Program-made: the position numbers and the translations under genes | Source of the DNA: Lojkania enalia | Taxonomy: Eukaryota; Ascomycota; Dothideomycetes; Pleosporales | Direction of reading: 5' to 3' | Length of the DNA stretch: 64,000 bases | NCBI GenBank assembly: GCA_010094045.1 | Contig: ML986707.1 | Span: 4,884 to 68,883 of the forward strand | Notes under the pieces: generated by a model | Told to the model about the DNA's origin: nothing | Database searches by the model: none | Seen by the model: only the letters and a program-made list of their open reading frames with translations | Shown: piece after piece, positions 46,201 through 57,288 of the stretch | Layout of the letters: every line of letters begins with the position of its first letter | How positions within the stretch are numbered: position 1 is the first letter of the stretch

Positions 46201-48521
46201 AAAGGGAATGAAGAAGAAGGTAAGTGGAGGAAGAGGCTCTAGATGATGAGAAATACTAACATATATTCAGTATAGTGATTTACTAGTAAAGATGCATAAG
46301 AAGATCGAAAAGCAGTCTCTGAAGGTCTTCCAGGAGAAAGAAGCGACCTTGCTGAATGACCTGCATCGTATCACACGCGAGAGGGACGAGAAGGAACAGT
46401 CTATACAATCAACGACTCGAGAGCTTGAGGCTGCACGAAATGCATTGCAGGATAGGCAGGAGCAACTTGCGGCATTGGATGCCGAGAATAGAAACTTGCG
46501 TGAAGAAAAGGCGGAATCTGATGCTAATCTCCAAAGGGCCCTTGCGAGCTCTCAAGGGGCCTTGAAGACCTCTACTGAGCTCACCGATATCAAGGAACAG
46601 GTGAAGCTAAAGACTGAAGCATTGGAAGCCAAGGAACACGAAATCGATAACTTACGTCAGGAATATGAGTCTCTGCGCAGCCAAACTACTACCCTTCAAG
46701 AATCTCTAGATCTGAGCCAGGCGAAGATTACGGAACATGTATCTACAATTACGTCTTTACGCAGTGAATCATCCACCCGGTCAATCAAGTGGGACGAAAA
46801 GACTCAGGGTTTACTTCGAGAAGCCCAAGACCGTGTGGCTATATTGCAAAAGCTGAACCAAGATTTGGAGGTAAGCTTAGATGTGAGCCGCTCCAAATCT
46901 GAGTCTTCCCTAAGAGATGCAAAAGAAAAGTTCCAATTAGAGAAGGAAGAGCTCCAGATGCAAATAGTCAATCTGCAAAGTGCGAAGGAGGAAAGCAAAC
47001 TAGACTTTCAGCGCCTCAAGAAGGATGCGGCAGAACAAAGCCACAAATTGAAGGAGGAGTTCCGCATCTCGATTGAGGACTTGCAACACCGCCTAACCCA
47101 ATCAGATGCTGCGTTAAAAGAATCTGAAATAGGTTCCAGATGCCTTGAAGCTGAGAAGAAACCGGGACTCGACTTACATGAGGAATTAACAAAGAAGTTT
47201 GCCGAATTGACTCAACTTCAAGCATCAATCGGGAAGAATCGTGACCAGAGCTGCCAAGGTGTTGGACGTCCCTCGCAAGTGAGTGGAACATCTCAATCAT
47301 TGTCTTCAATTATTAGCACTCCTTCAAAGTCCTCACAGGATATACATGCTGAGAAGCCTAAGAAGAAGGCAAATCGCCAGGACAACCCCGTGCTTCAAGT
47401 GGAACGCGTACCACTAACCCGAAGCGATACTCGGGACTGTTTTCAGCCACGCTCCATGGTAGAAAATGCCAAGAAACAGACTAGTGATGAATATGAAGAC
47501 GTCGATCCGATTGAGGAGAGCCAAGAAGGTCGCCTTGACGTTAGGAGGCGCATTGACGGGGATGGAATGGAGCTCGTACCCGAGACACAAGAGCAGCCGA
47601 AGAACCCTGGTGAGGTGGAGCGAGTTGACGAGGACGGATTGCCTATGGTTCCTGAGACACAAGAACAACCCGGAATGACAACGAGCTTCGCACATTTCAA
47701 TCAGGAAGCCTCTTGCCTCCACAGTTTCTCCTCTAGCTTGTCTACTGCTAGTTCAGACCCCGTAAATATGCAGGAGGACGAAAAAGCAGTGACTCCATCA
47801 GGAGGCCGCCGTTCAAGTGAGAGCCACCCACTCCGAGAGGAGCAGCCCCGATATGTCAATATTGAGACACCCAGCAGGGTACCTCATAAGTTGGTGCATG
47901 AGCCTATGTCCCATGAAAGGCCCAGATCACAAGCGAATACAGCCTCCCGTATGGCTCCCCCTCCCGTTCACCCTTCGGGCTTCGAGCAATCAAGTCACAA
48001 TCAAGCTAGTCCCATGAAATCAACCCAAGATCATCAAAGTGTATCTAGGCAAGGTGAAAATAGGAGAAGCGAAAACAATAGTTCACCAGAAAATGTTAAT
48101 AGGCCGTTTTCAGGCGCATTCGGTCTTTCCTATCACTACAATGTCGGTCAATCTTCCTCTTTAAATGCGAACCACATGGAGACCTCGCCTAGAGAATCAA
48201 ATCACCCCAGCCAAAAGCGTAAGAGCTCCGGCCCTCATGGTGGATACCGCCCTCCTAAAAGAGGTCGAGAGTCATCACAGTATACGCGTTCCTCAATTCC
48301 ACACCATCAAGGGCAAACCAACTCTCCTAGGTTAGGTTACGGTTCTCAAAACCGAAGCCGACACTCGTCGCTTACGACACCCACTAGCTCAAATGGACGA
48401 TCTTCTCGTAGCGCTCGTGCCAAGAGTATGTACTAACCTCATGAAATAATCCTATAATGCTAATGCATGCTTACCAGATGACCGATATGCTCTCCGCTTC
48501 CAAGAAGAGCTGAGTAAATAA
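43292..48521 (+). CDS. Large coiled-coil protein, 1646 aa, six exons
   Basis: Exons inferred from frame and splice signals: 43292-43784, 43846-43993, 44070-45635, 45685-46219, 46271-48425, 48478-48521. Introns are 49-76 bp. Donors are GTAGGT, GTAGGT, GTTCGT, GTAAGT and GTATGT. Phases agree at every junction and the sum is 4941 nt. Residues 1-470 are charged, Pro/Ser-rich and probably disordered, with a basic patch before the coil. A long heptad-type coiled coil, rich in Glu, Lys, Leu and Gln, runs from about 480 to 1230. The C-terminal 400 residues are disordered and basic, with VPETQEQP occurring twice (about 1350 and 1375) and a run of RPPKRGRES type. The last exon adds 14 residues ending LRFQEELSK. 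The layout suits a structural scaffold or filament protein, for example of the spindle pole or meiotic chromosome axis. That is inference; I recognise no named family. Confidence 0.85.
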
Positions 48522-51500
48522 ATTCGGAGTCGAAGTACTAGAAAATTTACCTGTGACTCGTCGATTCAAATTCTCTTCAAGGTGCTCTCTTAGGAGCCAT
48601 CAAAAACAACTCGCTACTGTATGTTTCACCCTTTACCATCGTAGTGGGCTCGTATTTCAGGGAAATGCCAATTGCGATTCCAGGGACAATATTTCACATA
48701 AAGCATGAATATTATCCAAATTCCATCACTTATCGGCTAATTGCGATATCTATTAAGCAAATACTACCGAGAATTGTGTTTCCTACCAATGGATCTCATG
48801 TCGCTGAAGCTATGGGTCGGTATATGCCGGTACTGTTAATATTTTCAATCTCCTTCAATATAGGGAGAAATAATTTACATCTAGGTCTAGCTAATCTGTT
48901 GCTGGATGCTTTAATGACAGCATGATAACACCTTAACTGTACAAGCACTTCTGTTTTAGGTCTAAATTATCTAACTATCGCTCATAAAGGTTAGCGCAGA
49001 TAGTCTATGTAGCAACAAGGCATATGATTATCCTATTTGGGCTTCCAATGCATGAGCCTAGTGTGAATGCGTCAACCTTTCCTTTCGCTTTATTTGCTGG
49101 GCAGGATATCATCAAGGCTTTGGCAACTACAGAAGTAATAGTAGATGACTTTTTTCAACCACCCAATCCTTGTCTAAGAATATATCGTATGCCCTGCGTT
49201 GACGCTACATAAAATTCAACTAATTTTAATATTCCTAATGATATATGCCTCACATGCATCAGGGCTATGGATACCTAGACCATCACGCGTTCCTACTCTT
49301 CTTCGTCTTAGATTATAGGTATTTGTTCGCATCTGTTATTTTAAGTTTCGTGTAGCAGGATACTAATCGAGGACTAGCCTGGATATAGTGGAACGGGAAA
49401 TCAGACACTATATAATTCTTTGACCTCAATAGATAGCAATCAACGAAGTTGTCCTCCTCATCTATCCTGATACCATACATTTATCAAATTGCGTCCGCTA
49501 TGACGCTATTGTGCATTAGGGTCGCGGCAACTCAACACTTGCTTTAGTAGATTAAACCTATGATTTATAGTGGTGCAGTGAGTCCATATAGGAACCAACT
49601 TGTTGCTTTATTTAACAAGGCGTGCGTGATTGGTCCTCTCCGAAATGCGGTGATGCGAGAATTAGCACTAGTATTGTCGTATAATTTTGTGCATAGTTAC
49701 CTAGAAATAGGTAGGGAGAGTGCATATTCTGTTTAGCTATTCTCAGTAGGAAAAACGCGGTCACGGACATCGTTTTATGGTTTCATCACCATCTACTACA
49801 CCATACGAGCACCGACATAAGCTCTACAAGAATCCATATTCTTCATTGGAGCGCTTCGGGAATTGGCGGTCGGCACGCCGGCACTGTTTTGTGACGGTGA
49901 TTGAAATGGCAAGCCGGAGCTGGCATTGAAATGTCGACGGGTCTCATGCTCGAGCAGCGCCAGGGCAAGTAGTCTTGGAAGAAGCCTTCGATGCGAATGG
50001 GCGAGGCTAGTGTGATCATGATGTATGTTAGTCCGTTCCTATGATAGAAAGTTCTCGTCCAGTTTTTTTCCTTTCTATATTGAAGATTATATTTAATATG
50101 CTGGGGCGATTTTGCTACCAAGCGCATTCCACAGGATATATGCGACTTAGAAAAATTCGAGATTAGCTAAATGGAAGATGTGAGGACGAATAGAGGACAA
50201 GATGGCAGGACCGGAAGTAATCCTCAATATATTTGCAGGGGTCACGACTAGAAGCTAACAACGTGACAAATAGGGAAGACGAGAGCACTTCACAGCGATA
50301 CCATCGACTATTCTTTCTCTCCGTCTCTTGTAGCTAAATGAGATGGATACCCTACTGGACCCGATCTAAAACGCCTCGCCAATGCAGCAACTATGGTACA
50401 GTATTCACACAAATATTCCTTTCCCATCAGGCAATGTGCCGCGAATATTCTTGCTCGCCGCTCCATCAAGCACCCTAACTGACGGCAGTAATTCCTATTC
50501 GTCATACCGGATCGGCATGTCTTTATTTCCTTCCTCCAATCTCCCTCCAAATGTATATTTGCTCCTGTTTGAGTGGGTTTACTTCTTTCCGCGCTTCTGC
50601 TCGAGGAATAGGACTTGTTTCCGCACTGCGATCGTATCAGCATTCGTTACATCAACAGCCCTCACACCCAGCGGCCGTAACGTGCCATCCCAAAACCTGT
50701 ATAATCTTCTATAGCCGCCATATTTGGGGATCTGGGTTCGCTATATACAAAGCGACTAGCGATAATCTTGAGAACGTAGGAAGCGCGTACCAATCGGATC
50801 GTATTTCAACATGCTTAGTGGTCGAGACGCGCGCGGTCGCATCATGGTTCGGTAGTAGCCCGTCATGGCCATGGAGAGTAGGCGCACCATTATTGTGCGG
50901 GATTTAGCTGTTCAATGGCTCGTTAGCTTTCATATTTCATCGAGAAAACTTTGGTTAGCATCGTCTTGCGGGGGCAAATCGGAGGCGATTGGTAGCGCAG
51001 AAGTTGGAAAGGGGTAGTATTGAGGAATTTTAGGAGATATATACGTTTCTTTGCCATTGTGACGTCGGGAGGGGTGTAGTTGCGGGAGACAGGATGTGTG
51101 GTGCGATGTTAGGTTCTTGGAGACGGAGGGTCTGTTCCGGATTATCTTCGGCAACGATCAATAACCAATCAATGGCACTGCATTGACTAAATCTCTCTGC
51201 GATTCATCTCTTTCTCACTAGAAATCGCTTCAATAATGTCCGCTTTGCAAAGAATTATTGCAAAAGCATTTATGTTTCATTAAAGTAGTGGTGTTCTCAA
51301 TGCTCGTTTGATTACCGCCTCATCTTAAGGCTATCCTTCGTCGAGTTACAATGAACAATGGCTTTACTTTACCTCCTGAATCTCGATAAACGTTACTTCT
51401 TCATTCCGCTACTACGCTTCAAACTCTATAATACCAGAGAGAATGATCTATGTATATTGTTGTGGTTCGTGGCTGAAGGCAAGGCTGAAAACCGCCATTG

Positions 51501-52254
51501 GCTTCACCCTCGCAAGTTCAACCGCACGACATGGTGGGCATAGTAGTCTAAAGATCATTATCTCACCTCTCATCATTTAATAATCACGCCAGAATCTGGA
51601 AACAAACTACAGTGGAACCCAATGAGTAATGCAGGAAATGCCCTCAAGGCTAGAGCCAGAGCAGGTGGCATCGTTACTGGCGTTACTTTTATGTCTATCT
51701 TTACTTGGATAGTGTGAAGATTCTGTCCGGAATACAGGCGAAGGTCCATACGAGTTCAGCAAACGGCAGGAAGTTGACATAGGAATAGCACATGAATCTG
51801 CAAAAACCTCAGTCGTAGCGTATAGTTATAAAATTCCTTCCGTTATATTGGCTGTGGTTTTGATCTTGATTCAGATTGGTGGGAGGATCAGATTATAGAG
51901 AATAGTTTCACACAGCCCCTAGTTCCTTTGGCGGTTCTAGCGAAGGGCTATCGCGATTCTTTACTACATTGAGTTATCTTTCAAAAGACTCGGATGGAAA
52001 CTGTCGCTATGTTAGGCGACGATAAGCTACAGTCGACGCTCAGTATCAGTCAGAGTTACTTTCGCTAGGATTATTTTAAGATGAACGCGAAGAAGGGACG
52101 AATTGGTCTAGGAGAGGCATGCATGCGGCATTTGCAAAGAGTGAAGATATCCCATTGCGTGACATCACCTTGACTACAGAAACATTCGAGGTTTAGGTAC
52201 ATGCGGTAACTTGTGGTCGCATTCGCCTATCGCAAGACCCAGCTACTTGATAAA
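48522..52254. other. Intergenic, 3.7 kb, no convincing gene
   Basis: Two protein-like fragments stand alone. One is a minus frame at 49843-50127 (TRTFYHRNGLTYIMIT and PIRIEGFFQDYLPW). The other is a plus frame around 51620-51715 with a hydrophobic helix (GGIVTGVTFMSIFTWIV), which could be the decayed transmembrane part of the kinase remnant downstream. Neither has a start, stop and splice set that makes a gene. Confidence 0.4.
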
Positions 52255-53197
52255 CATGTCATGGTGACCGAGGCCTTGGAGCGAGTACGCGATCCTCAAT
52301 GCTCACAGCAGTCATATCGTCCGCTTGATCGGGGGTTGTTGCCAAGACAAATCCCCCTCTCGATTCTTGCATAGCCTATTGAAGATACTGGCCTGAGCTA
52401 TTCATAAAGGAATCTCCGGATAAAATATGGGACTGGCGCTGCTCATAGTCAGTGCTCAGACAGATCATTAAGGGATTCTTTTCTTCTCTTTCCTCTGCGA
52501 TGGCATTCACAAATGTATCTCAAATGAAATACGAAGACATTAAGCCCACGAACGTCCTGATCTCCACAGAAGAATCAACGACTTTCCACCTCTACCTGAC
52601 GGATTTCGGCATATCTTATATTGTTCAGGATCCCAAAGAAAGCCAGACTGATCACCAACTGGTCAAAAAGAGATGTATTACAGTCCAGAGCTATCGCTTG
52701 AAGAGTCGCGCTGTCGTTCCTCCGACATCTTTAGTTTGGGTAGAGTATTCGCCAAGACCTTGTCTTGTATTTGTGGGCTGACTGTCCAAGAGTCTCAATA
52801 CTTTCGAACAGATTATGGCGCGAGCTTCCATCGCAATCTAAGTCTCGCAGTAGAATATATCATACAGATTTCAGAACCGTTTGAAGACACCATAAAGCTC
52901 GGTCCTGATTCTCGTCCCAACGAGTGGTAAAAAATCACCCTGAAGATGCTTGGTAGGGATCCGGATGCAAGGCCTCCCGCTTTCCAGCTACTGGAAGTGT
53001 TCCCGGAGCAGTCGTGTTGCAAGAAGGGGCCTGTTGTTCTTGGACCTGCTCTGCCGAGGCCACCTCAGGAAAGAACTTTGCTTGAACCCCCAGTTCCTCC
53101 TGTACCTGCTCTTCTCGAGCGGGGACAGCTTTCAGAGAAGATGGTTAACACGGGGTCGCGAGTGTCGATTTGCAAGTCGAATACGGGAAGAATCTAG
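52255..53197 (+). pseudogene. Decayed protein kinase gene
   Basis: Kinase blocks occur in order but in different frames with stops between. They are AILNAHSSHIVRLIGG (about 52290-52335, helix C to strand 4), ESPDKIWDWR, KYEDIKPTNVLI (about 52527-52562, catalytic loop), LTDFGISY (52599 onward, DFG at 52602-52610), MYYSPELS (52674 onward, APE-like), RSSDIFSLGRVFA, and MLGRDPDARPPAFQLLE at the end of the C-lobe. The catalytic-loop His is Tyr (CAC to TAC). A frame change lies between the DFG segment and MYYSPELS. A TAA stands where a Gln codon would fit, just before KITLKML. No ATP-binding Gly loop is readable. It is therefore non-functional. It resembles the expanded fungal kinase-like families rather than a core kinase. 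Confidence 0.75.
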
Positions 53198-53919
53198 ATA
53201 TTTTCTTAATTACAAAGGCGGAAGTTATTAAATGGCAATATTACTTTGCCGAGGCTTGGTGAGGGTACGTGATATAATCTTGATTGTATCCACAGCCCTT
53301 CCTTAACATCAGGCGGCAATCTTGTAGTTCCCTTCCCGGATGCCCCTAAACCCAAGTTACCGCTTAGACCCTCACCGGCTACGGTAATGTTTGATTTACG
53401 TTAGTCCTTATGTGCGTCTGTAATTTCACTATATCCTAGTTAGATCTAATGCAGAGTGTTTGCTAGAGCCACTTCGAAGATTAATTGGATATCCTTTATG
53501 CTACACAAGATCGTCTTGCGTCTTTAATCCGCCAGTTTGATCAACTATAGTACATGTGAATATTTCGATTGTAAGCAAAGACACAGGTAGCCCGTAATCT
53601 TCCATTCCTGGATTTGTACAGCTACCCCCTACCTCTTCGGTCACGCATCGACGTCCATAACACCGCTTGAGCTGTATTAGAACTAATCAAACCAGGAGTC
53701 TAATGACGAATGAAATATAACTAGGAGCAGATGGGAGGTCTCAGGACTAGGTACCAACAGCCAGAGTAGTAACTGCCTATGTGACTGCTTCTTGGACATC
53801 GCGCATTCTGTTTGCTGCCTACCGTTTAATCCCCGGCCACCGCAACACAATGACGCGTTGGTTGCTAGCTTAGCAGTCTAGAGGTCCACATGCCTAGTCG
53901 GTCATGGGCTAAAAAAGAG
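53198..53919. other. Intergenic, upstream region of the NIS1-like gene
   Basis: No gene seen. The stretch ends in a well-placed TATA element (next entry). Confidence 0.4.
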
Positions 53920-53927
53920 TATAAAAG
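53920..53927 (+). promoter_or_regulatory. TATA box of the NIS1-like gene
   Basis: TATAAAAG lies 110 bp upstream of the ATG at 54037, in the position of a strong core promoter. Perfect TATA boxes are a minority in fungal promoters and usually mark genes with strongly switched expression, which would suit an effector-type gene. Confidence 0.55.
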
Positions 53928-54036
53928 CCCGTCCATTAAACATTAGAATTCAACACTACAGCCTCCATTATCTGTTTTGTTCATTTTACCTTTTACCTTC
54001 GCGTCCCACAGAGCCTTCAAAGTCATCCAACATACC

Positions 54037-54510
54037 ATGCAATTTCCCACTCTCCTCGCTGTGGCATCAACGCTGGCGCTCACAACATCCCGCATCATCG
54101 GCTTCAAGGCTCCTTCCAAGGTTCAACTTAGCTCCACCGTCGACGTCGAACTCATCACTCAAGGTTACATTCAGAAAGTCGCCGACGTTGGTGTCGGTTT
54201 CGGCTGGGGCAGCAAGGCACCCGGATATATCGGCTACTTCCACACCAATGCCTATCTCGGTCCCGAAAAGTCGAACATCGCATCAACCAACATCAGCTTC
54301 CGTGTCACTGTCCCTAAGGGACTTGCCAATTATGGATTCAAGGAGGGAGATAAGCTGACCTTGTCGGCGGCACTATACAGCATATATGGATTGAGCGGCT
54401 TGGTGACATTGACTAACATGAACGTCACCGTTGAGATTGCAAAGGAGACGGGACCTGAATACGTGGATACATTCGAGTTCTCCCAGGGAAATGAATGGTG
54501 TCTAGAATGA
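54037..54510 (+). CDS. NIS1-like secreted effector family protein, 157 aa
   Basis: ATG at 54037 chosen because it starts a clean signal peptide (MQFPTLLAVASTLALTTS, cleavage near 18). The 20 codons of open frame upstream have no ATG. Family features are RIIGFKAP at the mature N-terminus, an IQKVADV segment (45-51), YLGPEKSN (73-80) and LYSIYGLSG (113-121). The mature protein is a beta-rich domain of about 140 residues, the usual NIS1 size. Two N-glycosylation sequons occur (NIS 85, NVT 129), and only one cysteine (155). NIS1 proteins are secreted, widespread in plant-associated fungi, and described in Colletotrichum and Magnaporthe as interfering with plant pattern-triggered immunity by targeting receptor-associated kinases. 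Identification is from recalled family motifs and overall length. The C-terminus (EFSQGNEWCLE) is atypical. It stands alone between a kinase pseudogene and a J-domain gene. Confidence 0.75.
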   Translation: MQFPTLLAVASTLALTTSRIIGFKAPSKVQLSSTVDVELITQGYIQKVADVGVGFGWGSKAPGYIGYFHTNAYLGPEKSNIASTNISFRVTVPKGLANYGFKEGDKLTLSAALYSIYGLSGLVTLTNMNVTVEIAKETGPEYVDTFEFSQGNEWCLE

Positions 54511-54971
54511 TAGAGGACACTGCTAGTAAAGACCGAGATGAGCGCTCCAAATCTTTTTTAACCCATTAACGGGGTGATGCTAAGTTTGGTGTTACTGCTT
54601 AGCAAACCATTTTCTCAACTTGTCCAAACTATGGCTCTGTCCTCGTTCTCGTCCTCTCAAGCTAGCTCTCCTTAAAAAGGCTTCCACGTGATGGCGTCCT
54701 TGTGTGAGGACCGTGCTAATATGGACATATATATCTAAAACCATCAGTTTCTTTGTTTCATAATTGTTTACTTCATCACTGAGCTAAGCTTGTGCTGCTC
54801 TCTAACCAGACGCGTTGTACGCGCTACGGTTAAACGCGCCATGATCCTTCACACGCCCTCTGTCACTACTCACTACGCGAAAAATTCTCGTCTAACAGGC
54901 TTGAGAACTCCTCGCGTTGTCTTGGCACCCATATCTAGTTTTTTCTTTTCAATCCTGTTCAGCTAGCCTCT
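54511..54971. other. Intergenic, 3' of the NIS1-like gene
   Basis: No gene seen. It probably holds the terminator of the NIS1-like gene and the promoter of the J-domain gene. Confidence 0.4.
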
Positions 54972-55003
54972 TTCCGCTTCCTTTTCCGCTTCCTTTTCCG
55001 CTT
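54972..55003. repeat. Pyrimidine-rich 12-bp tandem repeat
   Basis: TTCCGCTTCCTT repeated about 2.7 times, some 130 bp upstream of the J-domain gene's ATG. CT-rich tracts are common near transcription starts of filamentous fungi, so it may be part of the promoter or 5' UTR. Confidence 0.8.
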
Positions 55004-55130
55004 GTTCGCCTCGTACTTAGTTCAATTCTTGTACAGCCTTCAAAATCACCGTATCGAACGCCTCGGTTCCTTGTATACCCTTCGAATCTTCTCTCTCTAT
55101 TCCTGGAGCCAGTATACGGCCTTTGCCAGC

Positions 55131-56054
55131 ATGGAGTCCTCTAGGATGTACGAGTTGTCGTTCGAGCCGAAGGCAAATGTTGATGATGCCTTGTTCGAAG
55201 CTCTCAGAGTTCCCTTACCGGATTCCACTCCAAGTTCCCCTTTCTTGAAATCCTCGGAGCCCACCATCAACCAGGATGTGTCCCCAGATCCTACCCTTAT
55301 CAACGAGACTGCGGATACCTTCGACCAAACCGGCCTTAATGTGGAAACTTCTTCAGCACCTACCATCCCAGGAACGGATTCCGAGGGCTTGGGTATTAGT
55401 CTGCCATCACTGCTGGATAATCTGCGAAAGAACATGTTTGGCACTGGCATCCCATCTTCGCCAGCTGCCCCATATCCTCGATTCGCTCCATCCCCACTAG
55501 TTCCCTCTTTGAAAACAAATCCAACACCTACTCTTGATACCTACCCGCCACGGCCACGCCGGTTTCACCCTTCCCCAATCCCATTCCACTGCGCGCCGCT
55601 CATGTCTTCCGGTAAGCGGTCCGATGGGCGCACGCCTCTAGGCTCCATTTCTGGAAACTACTGTCCAAAGGAATTCCGGCCTCCCAACCTCAATGTAAGT
55701 ACACCTCCACCACCGCGCCCCAGGAGGAGGACCGCTAACCCTCACCCTTCTTCCTCTCCTCTTCCTCAATCACCACCACCACCACCACCACCACCACCCC
55801 ACATGTCTGACTCGCTGCCCCCCACCCCGCGCATTTGGATTTTGTACGATCTCCTGGGGGTGGAGAAAGGGGTTTCCGAAGAGGAGGTAAGGGCAGGATA
55901 CCGGCGCACAGCTGTCCGGAACCATCCGGACAAGTTTCCGGAGGAAGAGAGGGAGAAGGCAAACGAGAGGATGATGAGGATCAATGCAGCGAGAGACGTG
56001 CTGGTGGATCCGGCACGGAGGCGGGTATATGACGAGACGGGGAGAGTGCCTTGA
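55131..56054 (+). CDS. J-domain (DnaJ-like) protein, 307 aa
   Basis: ATG at 55131 chosen; the frame is open upstream to 55002 without ATG. Residues 1-230 are Ser/Pro-rich and disordered, with nine prolines in a row at 215-223 encoded by a (CAC)n-type tract. A J domain fills the C-terminus (237-303): ILYDLLGVEKGVSEEEV, the HPD motif at 265-267, and ARDVLVDPARRRVYDETG. J domains bind Hsp70 and stimulate its ATPase. With the domain at the very C-terminus and no G/F or zinc region, it is a class C type. A GTAAGT at 55694-55699 looks like a donor but no acceptor lies at a usable distance, so I leave the frame unspliced. An ATG at 55803 could start a J-domain-only product. It is convergent with the GFA gene, 184 bp apart. 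Confidence 0.75.
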   Translation: MESSRMYELSFEPKANVDDALFEALRVPLPDSTPSSPFLKSSEPTINQDVSPDPTLINETADTFDQTGLNVETSSAPTIPGTDSEGLGISLPSLLDNLRKNMFGTGIPSSPAAPYPRFAPSPLVPSLKTNPTPTLDTYPPRPRRFHPSPIPFHCAPLMSSGKRSDGRTPLGSISGNYCPKEFRPPNLNVSTPPPPRPRRRTANPHPSSSPLPQSPPPPPPPPPHMSDSLPPTPRIWILYDLLGVEKGVSEEEVRAGYRRTAVRNHPDKFPEEEREKANERMMRINAARDVLVDPARRRVYDETGRVP

Positions 56055-56238
56055 AGTAGAGATGTGCACAGTTGAGGGGGTTGGGTGCTGAGATAGAAGG
56101 GGGAAGGGAAGGGTTTATTTTTAAAAAGTTGAAATGGTATTTTGCTCAGGCCTCGAAGCGATATGGATGACATTCGGAACTTATCCTGCTTTCTGAAGCA
56201 GCAATCTCTGGGTTTTCTAAAAATGAAAGATTTTGCAT

Positions 56239-57288
56239 TTAACAGACTTGATGTTTTGCTTCTCCCCATTTTCGAAGCCCATTTTGGAGATCTGTGGATA
56301 TTTCCTTCCATATCACGTCTTTTGCGTAAGCGATCTTAGAAGTCCTCCATTCCAGCCATTCCTCGCACAAGACACCATTTCCCCTCAACAATCCGACTCC
56401 AATATCGACCATACCACTCCTATCATCACAAGAATAGCTCACCAGCGCACCACAGGTCCCGCAAAACGTCCTTAGCACGCCCTTCGAACTCTCATACGCC
56501 TTCGCCGTCCCGAAAACGGGCCTATACGGCGACCCATCCGAAAGCGTAATAGCGGACGTTGCAGGAAATGCCCACGACGTGAAAAATAGCGAGGAGCAAA
56601 GACGACACGAATTACAAAAGTCGCTGCTAGCATACCATTTCGTCTTATCCCGCGGCGTCAGCGACGGCGGCAGATCCTTCCAATTATCCTCTATCGGGCG
56701 GGAGATATAGAATTCGATGCCGCCACAGTGGCATTTGACCTGCAACCTGTCCTCCCGCCCCCTCCGTTCTTCCGATACAGCAACATTGAGGCCGGCTTGC
56801 GGGGTAGAAGGAAGCTTATAATCCTCCATCTCAGACTTTCCGTCATCTACAGGCTTCTCCCCCCACATTTTCAACCTCCTCCCACCAACCTCCGCCATCC
56901 AATTCGCCGAACCCCCATCCCCCGTACCCCCCAAGCACAAATGAGCGTGGAAGTCCCAGTTCTCCTCTCCTGCATCAACGAGGCTAGTCGCAACGTTCCA
57001 CTGCACGCCATACCCCTCGTCCGCCTTATCGAGCATGTGCGCCCCGCACGTGCTGCAAAAATACCGCTCCACCTTCCCGCTCGACCGATACGCCGTGAAG
57101 GTCGAAAGATCGACGACGGGATCCGGGATCGGGGTGTGGACGACGGCGATCGTGCCGTGCGTGCGGCGGCAGATAGAGCAGTGGCAGAAGTGCGTTGGCA
57201 GTGGAAGGGAAAAAGCGGGGACTATAAAGGATAGTGTGGAGGATTTGCAGAGGCACGTTGCGTGGAAAGTATTCATCTCATCTACCAT
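56239..57288 (-). CDS. Tandem GFA/CENP-V domain protein, 349 aa
   Basis: ATG at 57286-57288 chosen; the open frame extends upstream, where an ATG 26 codons earlier is an alternative. It contains two glutathione-dependent formaldehyde-activating (GFA) folds in tandem. The first has Cys12, Cys14, then CHCSIC (35-40) and CSTC (78-81). The second has CHCGG (186-190), CNSCRLC (225-231) and CGTCGA (276-281). These are the zinc ligands of GFA domains: C-X-C, C-X(2)-C-X(2)-C or similar, and C-X2-C. GFA enzymes such as bacterial Gfa bind glutathione and formaldehyde, but most fungal paralogues have unknown substrates. The linker (about 140-182) is charged. The double-domain form is common in filamentous ascomycetes. 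Cytosolic; no signal peptide. The first domain's cluster CHCSIC has C-X-C-X2-C spacing; the second has C-X2-C-X2-C. Confidence 0.88.
   Translation of the reverse strand: MVDEMNTFHATCLCKSSTLSFIVPAFSLPLPTHFCHCSICRRTHGTIAVVHTPIPDPVVDLSTFTAYRSSGKVERYFCSTCGAHMLDKADEGYGVQWNVATSLVDAGEENWDFHAHLCLGGTGDGGSANWMAEVGGRRLKMWGEKPVDDGKSEMEDYKLPSTPQAGLNVAVSEERRGREDRLQVKCHCGGIEFYISRPIEDNWKDLPPSLTPRDKTKWYASSDFCNSCRLCSSLFFTSWAFPATSAITLSDGSPYRPVFGTAKAYESSKGVLRTFCGTCGALVSYSCDDRSGMVDIGVGLLRGNGVLCEEWLEWRTSKIAYAKDVIWKEISTDLQNGLRKWGEAKHQVC

Noticed and set aside
55694..55722. GTAAGT to CCCAG as a 28-29 bp intron in the J-domain gene
   Set aside because: Far below the minimum intron length for these fungi. The frame is open without it.
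56728..57234. 168-codon plus-strand frame opposite the GFA gene
   Set aside because: The opposite strand encodes clear zinc-binding GFA motifs. This frame has none.
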